64,000 nt of DNA from Cyanophora paradoxa (Eukaryota; Glaucocystophyceae; Cyanophorales; Cyanophoraceae). This document shows positions 1-9,344 of the stretch, piece after piece. A program made the position numbers and the translations under genes. The notes below the pieces were generated by a model that saw nothing but the letters and a program-made list of their open reading frames with translations, did no database searches and had not been told where the DNA came from. The stretch is taken from NCBI GenBank assembly GCA_004431415.1, contig QPMI01000479.1, forward strand, positions 1 to 64,000, read 5' to 3'. Each line of letters begins with the position of its first letter. The stretch's first letter is position 1.

Positions 1-28
1 GATATCCAAACCTGTGGATTGCTGACTT

Positions 29-495
29 TTACGAACTTGCAGATAAACGACAAGCGAACTTTGATTGCCCTGAATTGATCCAGACTATCCCCTTAAACGT
101 TTTGGTAGAGAGGTTGCAATTCTATCTAAATATTCAATCACATCTACAACAACTTCCCTTCTGGCTCTGTATGTGAGCCAGCGATATAATTCATTAATGC
201 TGTTCCATCTTCTGCCTCTGGTTCTATTTGCCTCAGGCGATCGAGTTCATCAAGAGTTCAACTTTATCATAGAGGTTATTGGCTTTTCTGGTTAATTTTG
301 CTAAAGTGGGTCTGCCCCTTGAAATAAATCCGATTTCCCGGTCATATTCAGCCTCTGTGATTTCATGGGCTGCATACAGTGTTCCCAGTAATCCATGTTC
401 CCATTTCTTTCTCTAATGAGTCTGTTGCTAATTCGGGCATTGTTCCTAACTTGTTCTACTAAAAGGGGAGGTTTTAAATGGGGAATTCTGAACAC
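29..495 (-). CDS. Unknown viral protein, broken by frame changes, may continue left
   Basis: Leftward gene starting at 495 (MFRIPHLKPPLLVEQ...). The frame must change about four times (near 410, 255, 225 and 90), each time by about one base in an A, T or G run. Read this way, about 150 residues of good protein-like sequence emerge: a basic N-terminus, a middle with GTLYAAHEITEAEYDREIGF, and a C-terminal part with RWLTYRARREVVVDVIEYLDR that looks helical. The end is uncertain: one frame stops at 29-31, another stays open to the window edge. It diverges from the gene at 549 and shares the intergenic region containing a promoter box. I do not recognise a family. Confidence 0.5.
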
Positions 496-504
496 AAAAT
501 TTGA

Positions 505-548
505 TGAAAACTACTTAAAGAAATATCTTCTATATATATAAAAGGACA
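505..548 (+). promoter_or_regulatory. Putative early promoter box 1
   Basis: A CTACTTAAAG box (511-520) is followed by an ATCTTC spacer and a TATATATATAAAAG stretch that ends a few bases before the ATG at 549. The same arrangement occurs before 1416, 1883 and, more weakly, 4446, so it is a repeated upstream element and not chance AT-richness. Confidence 0.6.
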
Positions 549-1069
549 ATGGCAGAGAAGAAATCGTATTGCCTGGAAAAGCTCAAAGCGGCTTTAATGT
601 TGCTTTGTGGATCTGATAACTTCAATGATTATGTTGCTCTTGGAAGTAACAGGAAACCGCTCCCTCTTTGGGCAAAGCTTGCAAAATATGATTAAGTGAC
701 TATGACCTGCCTCCAGAGTCTGAGCATTGCGCCTGTGATCATCCAATTAAAGAGCAATGCTATATTCTGCATGTTAATAAAAAGATTGTGGTCATTGTTG
801 GGAATTGCTGCATTTTACGATTTATTCCGAAGGGTGCCAGAGGTCAAGATATATGTGAAAGATGTGGAGATCGGCATAAAAACCGAAAGGATAATTTCTG
901 TAATAAGTGCAGAATCGCTTTAAAGCAAGAAGAACTGGAAAGAAAAAGAGAACTTGAAAAAACAAGAGGAAGTCGAAAGAGGCAGCTTGAATTAGAAGAA
1001 AGAGAGCGAAGACAGAGAGAATTAGAACAGAAAGAGCAAGGAATAAACATGCAGTTAATCTTTTCCTGA
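549..1069 (+). CDS. Small cysteine-rich zinc-binding-type viral protein, one frameshift
   Basis: The start at 549 follows a promoter box. The first frame (MAEKKSYCLEKLKAAL...) ends at a stop at 693-695; one extra T near 692 restores a continuous product of about 173 residues. The restored part has paired cysteines typical of a zinc-binding fold: CAC near the start, VGNCCI in the middle, then CERCGDRHKNRKDNFCNKC. A long charged, Glu/Arg-rich helical tail follows (about 890-1050). Such cysteine-rich proteins with a VGNCC-like motif occur in large algal viruses (my recollection, not searched). Function is unknown; nucleic-acid or protein binding is a guess. It could be fused to the next reading frame at 1096. 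Confidence 0.6.
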
Positions 1070-1095
1070 TTTGGTGAACCAATTTTATTCCGAAA

Positions 1096-1337
1096 ATGGA
1101 TAATCTTCGCAGAGATGATATAGAGAGGTTCAGAGAGGGCAGATCTGCATTGATTGAAATGTATGCAGAACTCAGTACAACAAATACATTGGTTGCTGGG
1201 TTTCAGGTGCCTTATCTTAAAAAGATATCGCAAAAGGATTAGATTGCAGATGGAATAAGGACAAGAAAACATGGGAGACCTTGGAAATTGAACCATTTGT
1301 AGCATTGCTAGGTAAGCATTCAAACTTATGTATATGA
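1096..1337 (+). CDS. Small viral protein with a DUF5710-like VPY...W domain, one frameshift
   Basis: From the ATG at 1096 the frame reads MDNLRRDDIERFREGR and runs to a stop at about 1240. Adding one A in the A-run near 1216 continues the protein as VPYLKKDIAKGLDCRWNKDK followed by KTWET, to a stop at 1335-1337. This resembles the short domain in which a VPY motif is followed by a conserved RWxxxKKxW core, as in DUF5710-type proteins. About 80 residues. It may be the C-terminal part of the preceding gene, since the gap between them is 26 bases and contains further protein-like sequence in a third frame. Role unknown. Confidence 0.45.
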
Positions 1338-1370
1338 GCGATTTGGACAAAGAGGTTAGAGAACAAAAAA

Positions 1371-1415
1371 TGATTTAAAGAATTCTCTATATATATTAAG
1401 AGAGACAAAGGAAAA
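1371..1415 (+). promoter_or_regulatory. Putative early promoter box 2
   Basis: ATTTAAAGAATTCTC is followed by TATATATATTAAG and a purine-rich leader that ends at the ATG at 1416. It has the same order and spacing as the boxes before 549 and 1883. Confidence 0.5.
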
Positions 1416-1669
1416 ATGCCACTCAGTGAAGCCCAGAAGAGAGCTATGAAAAGATATCAGCAAACTGAAAAAGGTAAGGCTCAAATCAAAAAGTTTAACG
1501 AAAAAATAGCCACACAGCTAAGAGATCTATATAACAATGATGATACTTATAGAGCCATGAAAATAGCCAGTTCATGTCAGCGAAGTATGCAGCCAATGCA
1601 GTCTGCTTTGTCAAGTATTTGTATGATGTCCCTTACTCAAACAGAGGGAGAAAATTGAAACATGTCTAA
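1416..1669 (+). CDS. Small basic viral protein, one frameshift
   Basis: Starts MPLSEAQKRAMKRYQQTEKG, a lysine-rich helical N-terminus of a type common in algal dsDNA virus proteins. In the starting frame it would end at 1658 with a serine/methionine-rich tail of low quality. One extra A in the A-run at 1560-1563 instead gives SQFMSAKYAANAVCFVKYL and a stop at 1667-1669, which reads as a far better protein. About 84 residues. It lies behind promoter box 2. No family recognised; a DNA-binding role is only suggested by the charge. Confidence 0.5.
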
Positions 1670-1690
1670 ATTATTTTTCCCAGCATATTA

Positions 1691-1812
1691 CTAGGCTGGG
1701 GATATGCTGTTTATTCGCTGAAATACCCATTCATCCTTTTTGTATCTGAACCACTCGATAAGTCGTGTGGAAATATTTCGTAGGGATACTTTCTCGATTT
1801 CCAACAAAAAAT
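1691..1812 (-). CDS. Possible small leftward reading frame or remnant
   Basis: The minus strand here reads EIEKVSLRNISTRLIEWF then RYKKDEWVFQRINS and a stop at 1691. It looks protein-like, but no convincing start is present: extending it to the first methionine would run through promoter box 3 of the helicase gene. It may be the end of a broken gene or coincidence. The 1670-1812 interval holds no other gene that I can support. Confidence 0.25.
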
Positions 1813-1875
1813 GATTGGGGGACCCAAAACTACTTAAAGAAAAATCTTCTATATATATAAAAGGGACCCCCAATC
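1813..1875. promoter_or_regulatory. Promoter box 3 inside a 13-nt inverted repeat
   Basis: An ACTACTTAAAG box and TATATATATAAAAG stretch (about 1829-1862) precede the primase-helicase start at 1883. They are flanked by GATTGGGGGACCC at 1813-1825 and GGGACCCCCAATC at 1863-1875, an inverted repeat with one mismatch. The arrangement resembles a promoter bracketed by an operator or a cruciform; the right arm would also be in the mRNA leader. Confidence 0.5.
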
Positions 1876-1882
1876 GCTGAAA

Positions 1883-4165
1883 ATGAACGCCAAACAGACT
1901 AAATCGCTCAAATCGCTCGCTAACTGGCTCAGATCTGATGAGGATCTAGCCAAAAACATGATTATCCCGGTGAAACCTGACAGCAAAGACCCTGTTTTCA
2001 AGCATAAGGGAGGTGCTTGGTCCTGGGAAAGTATGAGGAAGCGCTGGCAACTAATCAGTATGTATCTTGGGGCATTCTGCTCTCAGACAACATGATGGTT
2101 ATTGACTTTGATGATGAGGAGAACTTTGAGAAATTCCGGGATATGTTTCCTGATGACTTTGATGCCAATCAGCCCATGGCAAAAACTAAAAAAGGCTATC
2201 ATGTCTACTTTAAACGACCTGAGGAGTTCACTAAACTCAAAATCACCGATAAGGCTCCTGGCTTTAAAGGCTTTGAAAAGGTTGACCTGAAAACAATCAC
2301 TGGAACTGGTACTTCTGGATTGATCAATGTGTGTCCCAGTGTCAACAAGGCTTGGGTGATCTCCCCATGGGATGATACCTGTGATTTCAATGAGCCTACT
2401 GATGACTTCAAAAAGTGGATAATAGATAACTACATCTATAAGAGTGAGTATACTGCTAATGCTACCTCACATGATGAACTGGAAAACAATATTATCAAAG
2501 AGCTGGTGGATATGGGATTTATGCATCCCAATATAATCTCTAAAACTGAACTTGGCTTTAACTTTGATGCTGCTAACAAGGGACTCAATTGCCCATGCTG
2601 CAATGGTTCACATGAATCGAATAACTGGTATGTTATGAAAGCTAAAGGAGATGATAACAAATACATTGTGTCAAGCTACAGTGGAAATTGCAAAAAACGA
2701 TTCATCTGCATTGGAATGCAATCTGATATCTTAATCTTATAGATAAATCCGCTGGTTCAGGTGGCGCTCATTATGATGTAAGTTTAGTATGCAAAGAGGT
2801 TCTGAAACACACTTGGAGATACTCCAAAAAGTCATGGTTCAAACTCAATACTGATACTGGGATTTGGGAGCTTGATGACACAAACCTTAAGATTTACCTA
2901 GATATAAGCCGTCTTGTTGTCCCCCAATACCTTGGAAGGGCTGTGCATTATAGTCAAAGAGCTTTAAAGGATGAGGAAAACAAAGCAGCTTTCGAAGAAA
3001 GATCCAAAACATTGATGACCATTGCCAAAAATCTTAAACAATCAGGATTTCGCAAATCCCTTCTGACTGACTTGGTCCCACTGCTGAATGATGATGAATT
3101 CTTTGAGAAGATTGACACAGTTCCATATGTGATTGGATTCGAAAATGGTGTATTTGATCTGACCACTATGACTTTCAGAAAGGGTAAACTGGAAGATATG
3201 GTGAGCAAGACTGTGGGTTATGACTATACTGAAAATGTAGACCCCAAGAAAGTGGAGCATCTCAATCAGATTTATAAAGAGATTGTGGATGATCCAGCAG
3301 AGCGAAAGTATCTTCTGGCATCCATTGCAATTGCCCTTAGTGGATCAACTAAATCCCAGAAGTTCTATATGTGGACTGGTGCTGGTGCTAATGGTAAATC
3401 ACTTGTTCAGGAATACTGCAAACAGATATCTGGTCGCTATTACAGCCCTCTCGAAATATCCTATTGGACTAAGCCTAAAAAGAACTCATCAGAGGCTACT
3501 CCTGAACTTGCCAAACTCCTTGGAAAGCGACTTGTATTCAGTAATGAGGCTGAAGATGGTGATAAACTGCAGATCTCCAAGATTAAGGAGGTCACAGGTG
3601 GAAATGAAATGACTGTGAGAGCCTTGTTCAAAGACCCAGTTATCCTTACCCCAATGTTTCAGGTCTACATTACAACTAATGACAATTTGACTATAAATAA
3701 ACCAGACTTTGCAATTCAAAGAAGACTTTCCTATCAGAGATTCAATAATATATTCAGAGAGAAGCCAGAAGCTGGTCAAAAGAAAGCTGACCCAACTCTG
3801 TTCACACTTCTACACAATGATGATGAGTATAAGATGGCTCACATGAAGATATTACTGGATATGTGGAAGAACAAAGAGGTTGAAGAGATCTTAAGAAGTC
3901 CCCTCAATCGATTATTGAACAGGGAATTAACTTTATAGCTGAAAATGATAAGATTGGTGAATGGCTTCGAGATAATTTCGAGGTTACACATAATGCTAAC
4001 GACTTTGTTTCCAGTGATATCATTTACAAATCATACAAAAGTGTTGATGATAAAGTTGAATGTGTATCTGTTATGAAGAGAGTAAGGGAGATCTTCAATG
4101 TTAAATCAGAGGTTAAACGAATTCATGGAACCAGAGCAAGGGCTACATTGGACTTCGAAAGATAA
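1883..4165 (+). CDS. Primase-polymerase / SF3 (D5-like) helicase, about three frameshifts
   Basis: Replication protein of about 760 residues. The N-terminal part is an archaeo-eukaryotic primase domain: the acidic motif VIDFDD (about 2098-2115), the histidine motif GYHVYF (about 2193) and KVDLKT (about 2278). A cysteine cluster CPCC...C follows (about 2590-2690). The C-terminal part is a D5_N plus SF3 helicase with Walker A GAGANGKS (3378-3401), Walker B region KRLVFSNEAED (about 3526) and the TTND motif (about 3671). Frame changes lie near 2030 (an A-run), near 2740 and near 3905. The part after 3938 continues in another frame (IIEQGINFIAENDKIGEW...) to TAA at 4163-4165. Primase-helicase fusions of this kind drive replication in Polinton-like viruses and virophages that lack a protein-primed polymerase. 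Confidence 0.9.
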
Positions 4166-4261
4166 CAAGGGTTCAAGAAGACAATGGAGAGGATGTTGAA
4201 TATTAAACGAAACGATTAATGATTGATTTGTATATGTAATTTTTATAGCCTTACTGGAAAT

Positions 4262-4378
4262 GGTGTTGTTCACAGGTGTCACAGGTCCATCCCAGGGAAA
4301 GTCAAACATAAAAAATGATTAAGAAAATCGGTGGGATAGACCTGTGACACCTGTGACACCTGTGACACCTGTGACACC
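4262..4378. repeat. Inverted repeat copy 1 with GTGACACCT units
   Basis: The left arm (4262-4294) reads GGTGTTGTTCACAGGTGTCA and ends ATCCCA. The right arm (4332-4378) begins TGGGATAGACC and runs into four tandem 9-bp units of the CTGTGACAC type. The loop is AT-rich. It sits immediately behind the primase-helicase gene. Two further copies lie at 21.0 and 21.2 kb. Candidate replication origin or protein-binding array; a hairpin RNA is also possible. Confidence 0.7.
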
Positions 4379-4445
4379 GATCGAAAAAGACCAAAATTTG
4401 ACAAGAATACTTAAGGCTTACTTGATTGTGTATAGTGAAGACAAA

Positions 4446-4667
4446 ATGGCAAAGACTCTTGATGAGATGACCATGACTGAGTTAGATAAATGCATAAAGC
4501 ATGGAGATATTGGAGCATATATCGAAATGTCACAGAGATTGATAGGTTACAATATGTATGCAGCAAAACCAAAAAGAAATAGATCAGTAAACATTCACAT
4601 TACTGTTTCAGTGTCTGAGAATGCAAACAAAAAACAACAAAAGCATATTTACAAAACTTATGTGTGA
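4446..4667 (+). CDS. Small unknown viral protein
   Basis: About 73 residues, starting MAKTLDEMTMTELDKCIKHG. The frame is open further upstream to 4344, but that extension translates the GTGACACC repeat as a Thr-Pro-Val string and is unlikely to be coding. The chosen start at 4446 has an ATACTTAAGG...TATAG element 15-40 bases upstream, similar to promoter boxes 1-3. The C-terminus is basic. It ends at 4667, overlapping by 10 bases the convergent gene that ends at 4658. No family recognised. Confidence 0.5.
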   Translation: MAKTLDEMTMTELDKCIKHGDIGAYIEMSQRLIGYNMYAAKPKRNRSVNIHITVSVSENANKKQQKHIYKTYV

Positions 4668-5256
4668 CTTGATTGCAAGTATAAAGCCAATTCCTTTGTA
4701 TATATTTTTATAGCTGCCTCAGTGGCATACTGAGACCGCTTTTTCTCAATTATCTTATAGACCTGGGGGTCCATTGCTACTATCAGTGGGCAAATAATAT
4801 TTAATCGGTCTCCCTCTAGGTCTCTGCTCCTCTTTTTGGGCTTTTCTTCGATAATAGGATGCCAAAGCTTGTTGTTTCTTATACTCTCTATATTCTGGGT
4901 CCTCTCTATATCGTTTCTGCTTTGCCAGTATGTGTCTAATAGCACCCTCAGTTAAAGGCTCATCATTGGTAAACTCGATTAAACTAATTGTATCCTCCAT
5001 TAATATTTGCAGAGAAAACGTTTTCACCAGGTAAAGAACTTCTCCTTGGATACTCCTGTTGCTCATATGTATACTCTGTGGGGTCTGCTGGCATTGACTC
5101 CACAGACACTGTTGATCTTCTTCTCTCTCTTGCTTCTGAGGCATTATCCTCATTATCTGACATCTCAAACTCTATTGTTGTGTCACAGCATCCACTGTGG
5201 CAATTGCTGACCACATGCAGACTGAGCATCTCAATAAACTTTCGTATTATATCCAT
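4658..5256 (-). CDS. Unknown viral protein, acidic then basic, two frameshifts
   Basis: Leftward gene of about 199 residues. Starting at 5256 it reads MDIIRKFIEMLSLHVV, then a serine/acid-rich stretch (MSDNEDNASEARERRRSTVS). One frame change near 4990 leads to a helical, strongly basic middle (HILAKQKRYREDPEYREYKK ... RRKAQKEEQRPRGRP), and another near 4790 leads to CPLIVAMDPQVYKIIEKK and the stop. An internal methionine near 5160 is an alternative start. It follows the same direction as the capsid genes. The basic region would suit nucleic-acid binding, but no family is recognised. Confidence 0.5.
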
Positions 5257-5325
5257 GTCTCTAATAAAACAGAGAAAATTAAAGCCAAACTCGTCTTTTA
5301 TATACTGTTGGGGCTACTCCCTTTT

Positions 5326-6010
5326 CTACTTCAGCTTTGGTGGCACCAGGTTCAATGGTTCCCTTTTGGGTTTTGTTTTCATTTCATCTACTGCCTGCTC
5401 ATCGATTTGGTTCTCTTTCTTAGCAATAAACTGTTTATCTGGGACACCAGTAATGCCCATTTTATAAACTTCCTTTCGAAGCATCTCCTTTAGCTTAGCC
5501 CTCTCTTTCTTCTCAGTAACATACTGCTCCAAGGCACTGGATTTGGCTTCCAAGTCTTTGAGTTTAGCAGTCATCTCATCCCATTGAGCTTTGGGAATTC
5601 GATGAATATTTTGAGTGGGAGCAGTCTTATATGTGACTTCACCAGCCATAGACTGGATAACCTTGTCTGATTCCTTACTTAGACCTTCACCTTTGCGAGC
5701 CAGTGATAGATCTTGCAAGCCTAAACCTTTATCATCAGCAGCACCAATAATTCGCCTGGCACCCTCAGCAACAGCTTTCATTTTTGAGGCTTCTGGTGAT
5801 ATATTGAGTTGGTCACTGGTTGAAGCCTGTGGGCTTTGTCATCGACTGATTCCTCATAGGCAGCATTGAGGGGTCTTCTTCTTGCTGTGAGGGCTTCACC
5901 TCATTCATACCATTGAATTTCATTGGTTCAGTATTAATGGATCCATTGTTTCCACCACCTGAATAGCCAACAGCCCCAGCTGGGATCCCTATCTTTCGTT
6001 TGGGAGGCAT
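5326..6010 (-). CDS. Unknown viral protein with coiled coil, one frameshift
   Basis: Leftward gene of about 228 residues, starting MPPKRKIGIPAGAVGYSGGG. A glycine- and methionine-rich N-terminal third is followed, after one frame change near 5810, by a helical region (ASKMKAVAEGARRIIGAADD) and a long charged coiled-coil stretch (MTAKLKDLEAKSSALEQYVT), ending in a basic Pro/Lys tail. It lies 78 bases downstream of the packaging ATPase, inside the capsid gene block. That position and the coiled coil suggest a virion scaffold or core protein, but this is inference; no family is recognised. Confidence 0.55.
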
Positions 6011-6088
6011 TGTATCTTTATTAGAATGAGAGATAATTTTATAAACCGCGTTTATATCGCATCAATTTATTGCTATGGACTTGGCTTT

Positions 6089-6819
6089 TCACTTCTTTGG
6101 GGCTTCCTCTTTTTCTGGTGGTTTCAGTTCATCCTCTTTCTTTTTTGGCTTCCTGTGGAAGCGAGGAAATGGGAAATCTTTCACAAGCTCAGCTTTATCT
6201 ACATAGTATTTAACTGAGTAGTTTGCAGAGGACCAAATGATATACTGATAGGAGTGAACATACTCTTCAAACATCTTGTAGAAATCCTCTTTATTTCGCA
6301 TTATATTGTATTCTTCCTCTATGGCTTCAAGTTCTTTGCGATTAGCAGCACTGAGAAACATAGCATAGTCAGAATTGACTCGAATAGTCGAAGAGACTTT
6401 TCTTAGCTTTTGTGTGATGCAGATAATGGATATTTTCGAATGGCGACCTCTGGAATACAGAGATCCGATTATTTTATCCTTGTGAGATCGACTATCTCAT
6501 TATCGATTAAATCATCTAAAACTACACATAACTGGTTAACAGGTTCACCCTTTTCTATTTTCTCTTGCCTCTCATCTAGCAATTTAGCAATGTAAGGGGC
6601 ATCCCATTTTCCCAGTTGCAGTGTTGCCACTTTATCCCAGAAATGATTGAAGCTGGTTCCACTCACAACTAATACAACATCAATCTTTTTGGCATCATGC
6701 AACTGCTTCAACCAATACTTTACAGCTTCTGATTTACCAGTTGCTGATTTTCCTATTGCCAATACACGAAATGGTGGTTCTATCATTTCACCAGCCACAA
6801 ATTCATCCAGATCATTCAT
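6089..6819 (-). CDS. FtsK/HerA-type (A32-like) genome-packaging ATPase, one frameshift
   Basis: Leftward gene of about 244 residues. Walker A AIGKSATGKS at residues 21-30, Walker B LCVVLDDL at 97-104, and after one frame change near 6468 the strand region SKISIICITQKLRKVS with the downstream glutamine-containing motif of HerA/A32 ATPases. A helical C-terminal part ends in a Lys/Glu/Pro-rich tail. In Polinton-like viruses and virophages this enzyme pumps the genome into the preformed capsid and is one of the core morphogenesis genes. It lies directly downstream of the major capsid gene in the same direction. The leader before its ATG is AT-rich (AATAAAGA type). Confidence 0.9.
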
Positions 6820-6884
6820 TGTTGTATATCTTTCTAAATAAAGACAGATAAAAATAATGCAGGAAGACTGAATATCGTAACAAT

Positions 6885-8253
6885 CTATAAATTAATTCTG
6901 CGTAAACCATCTTTGTCGACAATAAGGAAACTATGCATGAGAGCGCGAACATTAACATCAATTGTCTTATCTGAAGGCATGTAGAGGGTGAGGAATGAAG
7001 ATGAGGAATTTGTTAAATCAACATAACCAGACTGGGCAATATTTCGAATTGCCTTTTCTCCATCAAGGCAGAATGGGAGTCCTGAAAGGACATAGCGATC
7101 AGCAACCTTATCCATGTTAGAGCATTTGAAGGCATCAGCAATTAGCTCAGCACCTTTGAGTAGGGAAATTGGCTCAGTGGCAAAAAGTCGCTGACCATTT
7201 ATTTCAGTTGTAAATGTTATGTCTTTGGAGTTGGCATAGGTCTTAAGAACACTATGGGAGCCTGTGGATTTGTCAACAGTTGCATTATCACGAACTGAAA
7301 CAAGCAGAGCATATACAAGACCAGAGATTTGTGAGAGGTTGATTCGATTGGGTTGGGCATTGCCCTTAGCAGGGAAAGCAATAGCATCAACAAATCCAAT
7401 ATCAAGGGAGGGAATAGCCATGCCAGTAGTCTTAACCTTTTCAATTACAGTAGCAAACAGCTCATCAGAAACATTAATAGCATGCATGTAAAGGCGAGGA
7501 GAAGTAATTGAAATTTCAGGAGTTGTTGCACCAAGAGTAAAGCCTGTGATGTTTTGTCCAACATTTGCCAGAACAGTTTCAGCAGGGCAGTTCCAAGACC
7601 ATCATCTTTTGAATAATCTACATCAGCTGCTGCAACAGTAAGACCACGACCACCATAGATGTTTCAACATAGCCTTTTCCAACATCCTTAAACCAAACAG
7701 TAACAACCATTTCACCAGATAAAGCACCAAGGGAAGGTAGTGATTTAGCCAAGGCACAGGGATTTCAACGAAAAATGAGCCACCAAGTCGGTTGGTTCCA
7801 TGAGCAGGGATGCCATGAACCATGCCCATTGATCGCTTCTTTTTAGCTAGTTGATCTTCCGAATAATAGACCAGGGGAAATGAGCAAGGAAATCAGAGGG
7901 GATATGGTAGGTGTAAGATCCATAGGTAATTTCAAGTCGCTGAACTAAAGCACCAACTGGGCGAGTGTATCCATTGCGAACAAGGTCAGTATCGCCAGCA
8001 AAAGCAGTGATCTCTGGAAGGTCGAAAGCAAGTTCGAGTTTTCCACAGAAATTGTAGCGAGGTAGCTTGAAGGAAATGCGATTTCCTACATTATTTGTGA
8101 AAGTATTGCTGGGATTCACAACAACTAGAACTGGCTTTGACTTGGATTCGAGACCAAGCATAAGAGAGTTATCCAGGAAAAAGGCTTTCGCCTCCTCTGG
8201 GTTGTTAGGGCTTCTTTCAGCGAAAGTCTTTGAAGAGTGGAAGTGATATCCAT
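6885..8253 (-). CDS. Major capsid protein, double jelly-roll type, at least four frameshifts
   Basis: Leftward gene of about 456 residues, assigned as major capsid protein by size, position next to the ATPase, and the run of beta-rich segments such as NPSNTFTNNVGNRISFKL, GKLELAFDLPEITAF, QRLEITYGSYTYHIP and GEMVVTVWFKDVGKGYVETS. The middle (7,490-7,840) needs about three frame changes in C, T and G runs, after which GRGLTVAAADVDYSKDDG and AETVLANVGQNITGFTLGAT appear. The best start is the ATG at 8253 (MDITSTLQR), which follows a TATAATAAAAGAG leader and needs one more T to join FAERSPNNPEEAKAF; the frame also stays open to 8281. The C-terminal 200 residues are intact. Confidence 0.8.
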
Positions 8254-8306
8254 TATATTCTCTTTTATTATACTGCAACATAAAAAATCTACCAATGATC
8301 CTTAAT

Positions 8307-9315
8307 TTATGCGAAGTTTGTAATAACTGGATAGGAAGGGTGAAGCTGCGACATTCTCATCTTATAGTATTCATAAACTGGGTCCCCAGCTGGCTCATCA
8401 CCATAGCGAATTTCAAAGGTAAGGTGAACAGGTTGACCCTCGAAATCAATTGGTTCATTTACAGCATTCACAATATCAACCGAGAAAGTGGATAATCCAA
8501 CCTTCTTATTATAGTATTTGTAAAGTGGATGAGCCTCTGTCGAATTGTAAACTACATGCTCACCATAATCTTTGTCAGGGACCACTATTTTATGGAAGTA
8601 ACCAGTCAGAAGACCATCCCCACATTGCACCAGATCACCCAGCTCCTTTACTCTCACAAACAAAACACTATCCCTGGTCGTCTCAGGCTCAAATGAAGAT
8701 ATAATACCGTTCACTCGAGTCCCAGTAAAGATACCATCAGTGAGACCATCATAAACTTGTGATTTGATTGGGAATTGCCATATCTTCCAGGATCAAGACC
8801 AAAAAGTCGAGCTGAGCTTAACAGCTTTTGGATTGTTTGCAGGTTTGGGTTTACAGCAAGTGAGAAAGCCAGGTAAAACTTTTTTTCGGAATGGAAAATA
8901 ATTCGTTTCAGTGTCTCATCCCATTTGCAGCGAAGAGATGGTTTAGGATTTCTGTCATTAAACTTTTCATTTATAACATTCACCAGCTGTTGGTGGTTTT
9001 GAATGGGGTTTCGCGATTTACAATGAATTGTTTCCATTGTTCAAAATCAGCAGCTGGGCGAGTTGTTGGAATTCCTGTTATTCCAGCTCCTGCAAGTTCT
9101 TCAGAATAATAAATACTAAATGTGTTATCAACTGTAACATCTCCTGCTTTGGTTTCACCACTCACCATAGGGATGCTGTTATAAAATTCGGCTGAGACCA
9201 GTCTCACAGCCCTCACATTCTCATAAGTACTGGGGAGTCTTGCCACAAAGCTTGATGTGGGACCATCACCAGAGATTGTATTAAATGAGCTAACCTCGAT
9301 GTAATCCACAGGCAT
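8307..9315 (-). CDS. Minor-capsid / penton-like virion protein A, two frameshifts
   Basis: Leftward gene of about 336 residues, starting MPVDYIEVSSFNTISGDGPT. Its opening pattern (a short label, a Ser/Thr-rich segment, then a strand, then VRAVRLVSAEFYNSIP) matches minor capsid proteins of Polinton-like viruses and related algal viruses and parallels the start of the divergent gene at 9345. Frame changes near 9000 and 8730 join the three segments; the last contains a beta-rich tail (GQPVHLTFEIRYG). It lies 53 bases upstream of the major capsid gene in the same direction. A role at capsid vertices or between capsomers is inferred from family and position. Confidence 0.65.
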
Positions 9316-9344
9316 TCTTCTTTTATCTATATTTATATATTAAA
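9316..9344. promoter_or_regulatory. Shared divergent promoter between two virion genes
   Basis: Only 29 bases separate the start codons of the divergent minor-capsid-like genes at 9315 (leftward) and 9345 (rightward). The interval is nearly all A and T (TTTTATCTATATTTATATAT) and lacks the ACTTAAAG box of the left-hand genes, consistent with a different, probably late, promoter class. Confidence 0.5.

Noticed and set aside
4262-4378. CRISPR-like array
   Set aside because: The 9-bp units are contiguous with no spacers and form one arm of a hairpin.
4344-4445. N-terminal Thr-Pro-Val repeat extension of the small gene at 4446
   Set aside because: It is only the GTGACACCT hairpin repeat read as protein; the start at 4446 has a promoter-like element and better sequence.
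6026-6217. Plus-strand hydrophobic frame over the ATPase C-terminus
   Set aside because: Antisense of the Lys/Glu/Pro-rich ATPase tail; no leader and no conserved features.
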